From: Siphonodentalium dalli | Taxonomy: Eukaryota; Mollusca; Scaphopoda; Gadilida; Siphonodentaliidae | Direction of reading: 5' to 3' | Length of the DNA stretch: 64,000 nucleotides | Assembly (NCBI GenBank): GCA_032622095.1 | Contig: CP136066.1 | Coordinates: 111,747,319 to 111,811,318 of the forward strand | Program-made: the position numbers and the translations under genes | In this document: piece by piece, positions 39,101 to 51,100 of the stretch | How the letters are laid out: each line of letters opens with the position of its first letter | Numbering within the stretch: the first letter of the stretch is position 1 | The notes under the pieces: model-generated | What the model was told of the DNA's origin: nothing | Database searches by the model: none | Seen by the model: only the letters and a program-made list of their open reading frames with translations

Positions 39101-42100
39101 ACATAAAACAGAGAAGGAATCATCACCTGAACCACCTGATCCAAATGGTAAGATATAAACGTACATAAAACAGAGAAGGAATCATCACCTGAACCACCTG
39201 ATCCAGATGGTAAGATATAAATGTACATAAAACAGAGAAGGAATCATCACCTGAACCACCTGATCCAAATGGTAAGATATAAACGTACATAAAACAGAGA
39301 CGGAATCATCACCTGAACCACCTGATCCAGATGGTAAGATATAAACGTACATAAAACAGAGAAGGAATCATCACCTGAACCACCTGATCCAGATGGTAAG
39401 ATATAAACGTACATAAAACAGAGACGGAATCATCACCTGAACCACCTGATCCAGATGGTAAGATATAAACGTACATAAAACAGAGAAGGAATCATCACCT
39501 GAACCACCTGATCCAGATGGTAAGATATAAATGTACATAAAACAGAGAAGGAATCATCACCTGAACCACCTGATCCAAATGGTAAGATATAAACGTACAT
39601 AAAACAGAGAAGGAATCATCACCTGAACCACCTGATCCAGATGGTAAGATATAAATGTACATAAAACAGAGAAGGAATCATCACCTGAACCACCTGATCC
39701 AAATGGTAAGATATAAACGTACATAAAACAGAGACGGAATCATCACCTGAATCACCTGATCCAAATGGTAAGATATAAATGTACATAAAATAGAGAAGGA
39801 ATCATCACCTGAACCACCTGATCCAGATGGTAAGATATAAATGTACATAAAACAGAGACGGAATCATCACCTGAACCACCTGATCCAGATGGTAAGATAT
39901 AAATGTACATAAATCAGAGAAGTAATCATCACCTGAACCACCTGCTCCAAATGGTAAGATTTAAATGTACATAAATCAGAGAAGTAATCATCACCTGAAC
40001 CACCTGATCCAGATGGTAAGATATAAACGTACATAAAACAGAGAAGGAATCATCACCTGAATCACCTGATCCAGATGGTAAGATATAAACGTACATAAAA
40101 CAGAGAAGGAATCATCACCTGAACCACCTGATCCAGATGGTAAGATATAAATGTACATAAAACAGAGAAGGAATCATCACCTGAACCACCTGATCCAGAT
40201 GGTAAGATATAAACGTACATAAAACAGAGAAGGAATCATCACCTGAATCACCTGATCCAAATGGTAAGATATAAACGTACATAAAACAGAGAAGGAATCA
40301 TCACCTGAACCACCTGATCCAGATGGTAAGATATAAATGTACATAAAACAGAGAAGGAATCATCACCTGAACCACCTGATCCAAATGGTAAGATATAAAC
40401 GTACATAAAACAGAGACGGAATCATCACCTGAACCACCTGATCCAGATGGTAAGATATAAACGTACATAAAACAGAGAAGGAATCATCACCTGAACCACC
40501 TGATCCAGATGGTAAGATATAAATGTACATAAAACAGAGAAGGAATCATCACCTGAACCACCATATCCAGATGGTAAGATATAAATGTACATAAAACAGA
40601 GAAGGAATCATCACCTGAACCACCTGATCCAGATGGTAAGATATAAATGTACATAAAACAGAGAAGGAATCATCACCTGAACCACCATATCCAGATGGTA
40701 AGATATAAATGTACATAAAACAGAGAAGGAATCATCACCTGAACCACCTGATCCAGATGGTAAGATATAAATGTACATAAAACAGAGAAGGAATCATCAC
40801 CTGAACCACCTGATCCAGATGGTAAGATATAAATGTACATAAAACAGAGAAGGAATCATCACCTGAACCACCTGATCCAGATGGTAAGATATAAATGTAC
40901 ATAAAACAGAGAAGGAATCATCACCTGAACCACCATATCCAGATGGTAAGATATAAATGTACATAAAACAGAGAAGGAATCATCACCTGAACCACCTGAT
41001 CCAGATGGTAAGATATAAATGTACATAAAACAGAGAAGGAATCATCACCTGAACCACCTGATCCAGATGGTAAGATATAAATGTACATAAAACAGAGAAG
41101 GAATCATCACCTGAACCACCTGATCCAGATGGTAAGATATAAATGTACATAAAACAGAGAAGGAATCATCACCTGAACCACCTGATCCAGATGGTAAGAT
41201 ATAAATGTACATAAAACAGAGAAGGAATCATCACCTGAACCACCTGATCCAGATGGTAAGATATAAATGTACATAAAACAGAGAAGGAATCATCACCTGA
41301 ACCACCTGATCCAGATGGTAAGATATAAATGTACATAAAACAGAGAAGGAATCATCACCTGAACCACCTGATCCAAATGGTAAGATATAAACGTACATAA
41401 AACAGAGACGGAATCATCACCTGAACCACCTGATCCAGATGGTAAGATATAAACGTACATAAAACAGAGAAGGAATCATCACCTGAACCACCTGATCCAG
41501 ATGGTAAGATATAAATGTACATAAAACAGAGAAGGAATCATCACCTGAACCACCATATCCAGATGGTAAGATATAAATGTACATAAAACAGAGAAGGAAT
41601 CATCACCTGAACCACCTGATCCAGATGGTAAGATATAAATGTACATAAAACAGAGAAGGAATCATCACCTGAACCACCATATCCAGATGGTAAGATATAA
41701 ATGTACATAAAACAGAGAAGGAATCATCACCTGAACCACCTGATCCAGATGGTAAGATATAAATGTACATAAAACAGAGAAGGAATCATCACCTGAACCA
41801 CCTGATCCAGATGGTAAGATATAAATGTACATAAAACAGAGAAGGAATCATCACCTGAACCACCTGATCCAGATGGTAAGATATAAATGTACATAAAACA
41901 GAGAAGGAATCATCACCTGAACCACCTGATCCAGATGGTAAGATATAAATGTACATAAAACAGAGAAGGAATCATCACCTGAACCACCTGATCCAGATGG
42001 TAAGATATAAATGTACATAAAACAGAGAAGGAATCATCACCTGAACCACCTGATCCAAATGGTAAGATATAAACGTACATAAAACAGAGACGGAATCATC

Positions 42101-45100
42101 ACCTGAACCACCTGATCCAGATGGTAAGATATAAACGTACATAAAACAGAGAAGGAATCATCACCTGAACCACCTGATCCAGATGGTAAGATATAAATGT
42201 ACATAAAACAGAGAAGGAATCATCACCTGAACCACCTGCTCCAAATGGTAAGATATAAATGTACATAAAATAGAGAAGGAATCATCACCTGAACCACCTG
42301 ATCCAGATGGTAAGATATAAATGTACATAAAACAGAGAAGGAATCATCACCTGAACCACCTGATCCAGATGGTAAGATATAAATGTACATAAAACAGAGA
42401 AGGAATCATCACCTGAACCACCTGATCCAGATGGTAAGATATAAACGTACATAAAACAGAGAAGGAATCATCACCTGAACCACCTGATCCAGATGGTAAG
42501 ATATAAACGTACATAAAATAGAGAAGGAATCATCACCTGAACCACCTGATCCAGATGGTAAGATATAAATGTACATAAAACAGAGAAGGAATCATCACCT
42601 GAACCACCTGATCCAAATGGTAAGATATAAACGTACATAAAACAGAGACGGAATCATCACCTGAACCACCTGATCCAGATGGTAAGATATAAACGTACAT
42701 AAAACAGAGAAGGAATCATCACCTGAACCACCTGATCCAGATGGTAAGATATAAATGTACATAAAACAGAGAAGGAATCATCACCTGAACCACCTGATCC
42801 AGATGGTAAGATATAAATGTACATAAAACAGAGAAGGAATCATCACCTGAACCACCTGATCCAAATGGTAAGATATAAATGTACATAAAACAGAGAAGGA
42901 ATCATCACCTGAACCACCTGATCCAAATGGTAAGATATAAATGTACATAAAACAGAGAAGTAATCATCACCTGAACCACCTGCTCCAAATGGTAAGATAT
43001 AAATGTACATAAAACAGAGAAGGAATCATCACCTGAACCACCTGCTCCAAATGGTAAGATATAAATGTACATAAAACAGAGAAGGAATCATCACCTGAAC
43101 CACCTGATCCAAATGGTAAGATATAAATGTACATAAAACAGAGAAGTAATCATCACCTGAACCACCTGATCCAGATGGTAAGATATAAACGTACATAAAA
43201 CAGAGAAGGAATCATCACCTGAATCACCTGATCCAGATGGTAAGATATAAATGTACATAAAACAGAGAAGGAATCATCACCTGAATCACCTGATCCAGAT
43301 GGTAAGATATAAATGTACATAAAACAGAGAAGGAATCATCACCTGAATCACCTGATCCAGATGGTAAGATATAAATGTACATAAAACAGAGAAGGAATCA
43401 TCACCTGAACCACCTGATCCAGATAGTAAGATATAAATGTACATAAAACAGAGACGGAATCATCACCTGAACCACCTGATCCAGATGGTAAGATATAAAT
43501 GTACATAAAACAGAGAAGGAATCATCACCTGAACCACCTGATCCAGATGGTAAGATATAAATGTACATAAAACAGAGACGGAATCATCACCTGAACCACC
43601 TGATCCAGATGGTAAGATATAAATGTACATAAAACAGAGAAGGAATCATCACCTGAACCACCTGATCCAGATGGTAAGATATAAATGTACATAAAACAGA
43701 GAAGGAATCATCACCTGAACCACCTGATCCAGATGGTAAGATATAAACGTACATAAAACAGAGAAGGAATCATCACCTGAACCACCTGATCCAGATGGTA
43801 AGATATAAATGTACATAAAACAGAGAAGGAATCATCACCTGAACCACCTGATCCAGATGGTAAGATATAAATGTACATAAAACAGAGAAGGAATCATCAC
43901 CTGAACCACCTGATCCAGATGGTAAGATATAAACGTACATAAAACAGAGAAGGAATCATCACCTGAACCACCTGATCCAGATAGTAAGATATAAATGTAC
44001 ATAAAACAGAGAAGGAATCATCACCTGAACCACCTGATCCAGATGGTAAGATATAAACGTACATAAAACAGAGAAGGAATCATCACCTGAACCACCTGAT
44101 CCAGATGGTAAGATATAAACGTACATAAAACAGAGAAGGAATCATCACCTGAACCACCTGATCCAGATGGTAAGATATAAACGTACATAAAATAGAGACA
44201 GAATCATCACCTGAACCACCTGATCCAGATGGTAAGATATAAACGTACATAAAACAGAGAAGGAATCATCACCTGAACCACCTGATCCAGATGGTAAGAT
44301 ATAAACGTACATAAAATAGAGACGGAATCATCACCTGAACCACCTGATCCAGATGGTAAGATATAAATGTACATAAAATAGAGACAGAATCATCACCTGA
44401 ACCACATGATCCAGATGGTAAGATATAAATGTAAATTTATAAATCAGAGAAGTAATCATCACCTGAACCACCTGATCCAGATGGTAAGATATAAATGTTC
44501 ATAAAATAGAGACAGAATCATCACCTGAACCACCTGATCCAGATGGTAAGATATAAACGTACATAAAATAGAGACAGAATCATCACCTGAACCACCTGAT
44601 CCAGATGGTAAGATATAAATGTACATAAAACAGAGACAGAATCATCACCTGAACCACCTGATCCAGATGGTAAGATATAAATGTACATAAAACAGAGACA
44701 GAATCATCACCTGAACCACCTGATCCAGATGGTAAGATATAAACGTACATAAAATAGAGACGGAATCATCACCTGAACCACCTGATCCAGATGGTAAGAT
44801 ATAAATGTACATAAAATAGAGACAGAATCATCACCTGAACCACCTGATCCAGATGGTAAGATATAAACGTACATAAAATAGAGACGGAATCATCACCTGA
44901 ACCACCTGATCCAGATGGTAAGATATAAATGTACATAAAACAGAGACAGAATCATCACCTGAACCACCTGATCCAGATGGTAAGATATAAATGTACATAA
45001 AATAGAGACGGAATCATCACCTGAACCACCTGATCCAGATGGTAAGATATAAATGTACATAAAATAGAGACAGAATCATCACCTGAACCACCTGATCCAG

Positions 45101-48100
45101 ATGGTAAGATATAAATGTACATAAAACAGAGACAGAATCATCACCTGAACCACCTGATCCAGATGGTAAGATATAAATGTACATAAAATAGAGACGGAAT
45201 CATCACCTGAACCACCTGATCCAGATGGTAAGATATAAATGTACATAAAACAGAGACAGAATCATCACCTGAACCACCTGATCCAGATGGTAAGATATAA
45301 ATGTACATAAAATAGAGACGGAATCATCACCTGAACCACCTGATCCAGATGGTAAGATATAAACGTACATAAAATAGAGACGGAATCATCACCTGAACCA
45401 CCATATCCAGATGGTAAGATATAAATGTACATAAAATAGAGACGGAATCATCACCTGAACCACCTGATCCAGATGGTAAGATATAAATGTACATAAAATA
45501 GAGACGGAATCATCACCTGAACCACCTGATCCAGATGGTAAGATATAAACGTACATAAAATAGAGACAGAATCATCACCTGAACCACCTGATCCAGATGG
45601 TAAGATATAAATGTACATAAAATAGAGAAGGAATCATCACCTGAACCACCTGATCCAGATGGTAAGATATAAACGTACATAAAACAGAGAAGGAATCATC
45701 ACCTGAACCACCTGATCCAGATGGTAAGATATAAACGTACATAAAACAGAGAAGGAATCATCACCTGAACCACCTGATCCAAATGGTAAGATATAAACGT
45801 ACATAAATCAGAGAAGGAATCATCACCTGAACCACCTGATCTAGATGGTAAGATATAAACGTACATAAAACAGAGAAGGAATCATCACCTGAACCACCAT
45901 ATCCAAATGGTAAGATATAAACGTACATAAAACAGAGAAGGAATCATCACCTGAACCACCTGATCCAGATGGTAAGATATAAACGTACATAAAACAGAGA
46001 AGGAATCATCACCTGAACCACCTGATCCAGATGGTAAGATATAAACGTACATAAAATAGAGACTGAGTCATCAACTGAACCACCTGATCCAAATGGTAAG
46101 ATATAAACGTACATAAATCAGAGAAGTAATCATCACCTGTACCACCTGATCCAGATGGTAAGATATAAATGTACATAAAACAGAGAAGGAATCATCAACT
46201 GAACCACCTGATCCAGATGGTAAGATATAAACGTACATAAAATAGAGACGGAATCATCACCTGAACCACCTGATCCAGATGGTAAGATATAAACGTACAT
46301 AAAATAGAGAAGGAATCATCAACTGAGCCACCTGATCCAGATGGTAAGATATAAATGTACATAAAATAGAGACTGAGTCATCACCTGAACCACCATATCC
46401 AAATGGTAAGATATAAATGTACATAAAATAGAGACGGAATCATCACCTGATCCAGATGGTAAGATATAAATGTACATAAAACAGAGAAGGAATCATCAAC
46501 TGAACCACCTGATCCAGATGGTAAGATATAAATGTAAATTTATAAATCAGAGAAGTAATCATCACCTGTACCACCATATCCAGATGGTAAGATATAAACG
46601 TACATAAAATAGAGAAGGAATCATCAACTGAGCCACCTGATCCAGATGGTAAGATATAAATGTACATAAAATAGAGACTGAGTCATCACCTGAACCACCA
46701 TATCCAAATGGTAAGATATAAACGTACATAAAACAGAGAAGTAATCATCACTTGAGCCACCTGCTCCAAATGTTAAACTTATATTGACTATCAATTTATT
46801 TAAAGATATATTATGGACTTATTCGGGTGCGTTAAACTGTCAAGTCAGTATTCGGGCAGTATGCCAACTGGATGAATGAAACATTCTACTACATCGCTGA
46901 AAAAATCTGCAGGAAATTGACCGTACCACTCCATAGAAAACATCGTCTGAACTATGCTCAAATGTAAATATTTACTTCTCGATTCGGGACGCAACAATCG
47001 GCGATAAAATAACGAAAATTATTTCGCCGTCGAGAGTCACTGAATTTAATTCATATATAATAATGGTGGTGTGTGTTATCAAGTTTGGATGTAAGATTTG
47101 TAAAAATAACTACTTTGAGCAAGATTATCCTCCATTTCAATTTGATCACCCAGCCGGAGTGTTTCACATCACTTTAATAAATCGAGGAAGTGAATTTGAT
47201 CATTATGTTATCATTATGGCATTATTGTCTCAAAAGTTCCCTGTATATCAATGTGATTTATCAGGGCAATAGTTCATCTAATTTGCAGAGTAATTTGGTG
47301 ACAACAGTAACCCAAATAGTCTTCAATACTATGAGGTACATGTATACTCTATCTAAATACTCAATTTTTTAGATTAAATAATATATCTAGTACCAACATA
47401 AATTTTTGATGCTGCAAGCTACAGCTTCAGGGATGAACACTAAACATAGAGCGACACAGTGTCATCAAATGGTTAACATGTTATTACACTAAACATAGAG
47501 CGACACAGTGGCATCAAATGGTTAACATGTTATTACATTAAACATAGAGCGACACAGTGTCATCAAATGGTTAACATCCTATTAAACATAGAGCGACACA
47601 GTGGCATCAAATGGTTAACATGTTATTACACTAAACATAGAGCGACACAGTGGCATCAAATGGTTAACATGTTATTAAACATAGAGCGACACAGTGGCAT
47701 CAAATGGTTAACATGTTATTACACTAAACATAGAGCGACACAGTGGCATCAAATGGTTAACATGTTATTACATTAAACATAGAGCGACACAGTGGCATCA
47801 AATGGTTAACATGTTATTACACTAAACATAGAGCGACACAGTGTCATCAAATGGTTAACATCTTATTAAACATAGAGCGACACAGTGGCATCAAATGGTT
47901 AACATGTTATTACACTAAACATAGAGCGACACAGTGGCATCAAATGGTTAAAATCTTATTACACTAAACATAGAGCGACACAGTGGCATCAAATGGTTAA
48001 CATGTTATTACACTAAACATAGAGCGACACAGTGGCATCAAATGGTTAACATGTTATTACACTAAACATAGAGCGACACAGTGGCATCAAATGGTTAACA

Positions 48101-51100
48101 TGTTATTACATTAAACATAGAGCGACACAGTGGCATCAAATGGTTAACATGTTATTACACTAAACATAGAGCGACACAGTGGCATCAAATGGTTAACATG
48201 TTATTACACTAAACATAGAGCGACACAGTGGCATCAAATGGTTAACATGTTATTACACTAAACATAGAGCGACACAGTGGCATCAAATGGTTAACATCTT
48301 ATTACACTAAACATAGAGCGACACAGTGGCATCAAATGGTTAACATGTTATTAAACATAGAGCGACACAGTGGCATCAAATGGTTAACATGTTATTACAC
48401 TAAACATAGAGCGACACAGTGGCATCAAATGGTTAACATCTTATTACACTAAACATAGAGCGACACAGTGGCATCAAATGGTTAACATGTTATTACACTA
48501 AACATAGAGCGACACAGTGGCATCAAATGGTTAACATGTTATTACACTAAACATAGAGCGACACAGTGGCATCAAATGGTTAACATGTTATTACACTAAA
48601 CATAGAGCGACACAGTGGCATCAAATGGTTAACATGTTATTACATTAAACATAGAGCGACACAGTGGCATCAAATGGTTAACATGTTATTACACTAAACA
48701 TAGAGCGACACAGTGGCATCAAATGGTTAACATGTTATTACACTAAACATAGAGCGACACAGTGGCATCAAATGGTTAACATGTTATTACATTAAACATA
48801 GAGCGACACAGTGGCATCAAATGGTTAACATGTTATTACACTAAACATAGAGCGACACAGTGTCATCAAATGGTTAACATCTTATTAAACATAGAGCGAC
48901 ACAGTGGCATCAAATGGTTAACATGTTATTACACTAAACATAGAGCGACACAGTGGCATCAAATGGTTAACATCTTATTACACTAAACATAGAGCGACAC
49001 AGTGGCATCAAATGGTTAACATGTTATTACACTAAACATAGAGCGACACAGTGGCATCAAATGGTTAACATGTTATTACATTAAACATAGAGCGACACAG
49101 TGGCATCAAATGGTTAACATGTTATTACACTAAACATAGAGCGACACAGTGGCATCAAATGGTTAACATGTTATTACACTAAACATAGAGCGACACAGTG
49201 GCATCAAATGGTTAACATGTTATTACACTAAACATAGAGCGACACAGTGGCATCAAATGGTTAACATGTTATTACATTAAACATAGAGCGACACAGTGTC
49301 ATCAAATGGTTAACATCTTATTAAACATAGAGCGACACAGCGGCATCAAATGGTTAACATGTTATTACACTAAACATAGAGCGACACAGTGGCATCAAAT
49401 GGTTAACATCTTATTACACTAAACATAGAGCGACACAGTGGCATCAAATGGTTAACATGTTATTACACTAAACATAGAGCGACACAGTGGCATCAAATGG
49501 TTAACATGTTATTACATTAAACATAGAGCGACACAGTGGCATCAAATGGTTAACATGTTATTACACTAAACATAGAGTGACACAGTGTCATCAAATGGTT
49601 AACATCTTATTAAACATAGAGCGACACAGTGGCATCAAATGGTTAACATGTTATTACACTAAACATAGAGCAACACAGTGTCATCAAATGGTTAACATCT
49701 TATTTCACTAAACATAGAGCGACACAGTGGCATCAAATGGTTAACATGTTATTACACTAAACATAGAGTGACACAGTGTCATCAAATGGTTAACATGTTA
49801 TTACACTAAACATAGAGCGACACAGTGGCATCAAATGGTTAACATGTTATTACACTAAACATAGAGCGACACAGTGGCATCAAATGGTTAACATCTTATT
49901 ACACTAAACATAGAGCTACACAGTGGCATCAAATGGTTAACATGTTATTACACTTGTGCTGTGAGGTACAATGCGAACTTCCGGTTCTCGTACCATCGCA
50001 TCAAAACAAACTTGTGCGATAATTTTGACCAGGTCACACACTTGCATCTTTCTATATATTTCTATTTTATTCCACAGAATCTTCAAAGGTGCCATTGCCA
50101 TCATCTATTGATTGTATGAAACTCTATGATGATCTGGAAGACTCAAAGGTCAAGGTGATTATCATGGATGTTAGGAGCAGGGTCGATTTCACAGAATCGA
50201 GAATAAATCATACAAGTTGTATAAGTGTTCCACAGGATATCATAACAGCTGGGTAAGCATTAGTTTTTATCATACATCCGAAGCTTTATTTTTGTGAATG
50301 TGGTATAAAGATGGTTGGCTGATCTTTTAGTGGCCAATGATATTTTTAATAACGATGATAGTTCCATCAACAAGACCTAATTTTCTACACAAAAATAACA
50401 AGCAACAAATCAAGTTGTGACACATGAATATCATTATAACAATATGCTATGTATAGGGAATAGAGATGTGGCCTCACTTATTCTACTCTACTTCTCCTTC
50501 TCTTCTAACTCACCAGTCTTGTCAGCTAGTATATATGTTATCTACCAACAGAATGACTGGTATTGTGACTTGCTTTTTCAATTTAGGAGAGAAACAAATT
50601 ATTCAGGGTTACTGCATGTACATGTCAACTGCGGTAGAATTGGTCAAGTGTATTAACCTCTTCACGGCTAATGACATTATGATGTACAGTGCTGGGCCAA
50701 TGATGTCATTTCCATTTTACAGTGGAAAAATATAACGGGAATATCATGAAAACCATAAAACTGACTCAGTTAAAAGACTGCCATCATTCACAATCGTGGA
50801 ACATCATACACTATTTGAAACTTTGAGATACAGTACTATCAGTAGTAGTAGTATTTATTTATTTGTACAATATTTATAGATATATACTAACAATAATATT
50901 TAAAAAAATGAACATAAATATATTGTTCAGTAACGGCATGACCAAATGGTCATCTTCCTGTCGCCCCTATATATAACTGGAATATACAGTCATTCCAACA
51001 CACCAGACTCTGAGTTCAAGTTATGAATAATGGTCAACTGCTAGTGTGCTGAAGTAGGTTGATACTCAGTACGGACATTTAGCACACAACTTGACATTTT

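Noticed and set aside
46443-46667. Minus-strand ORF of 74 residues (similar ones at 19048-19269 and 20962-21195)
   Set aside because: It lies wholly in the 62-bp satellite and exists only because repeats happen to lack stops in one frame over a few units. There is no independent codon structure or start signal.
19141-46773. CRISPR-like array
   Set aside because: Units are contiguous and nearly identical, without unique spacers, in an animal gene intron. It is a satellite.
19141-46773. Long coding repeat domain of USP8
   Set aside because: 62 bp is not a multiple of three, and stops follow the donor in each unit, so the array cannot be translated as one exon. Only spliced 36-nt cassettes could be coding.
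47567-47776. Repetitive ORF of 69 residues on the plus strand
   Set aside because: It is the 49-bp satellite read through a chance frame and breaks where unit length changes. Not a protein gene.
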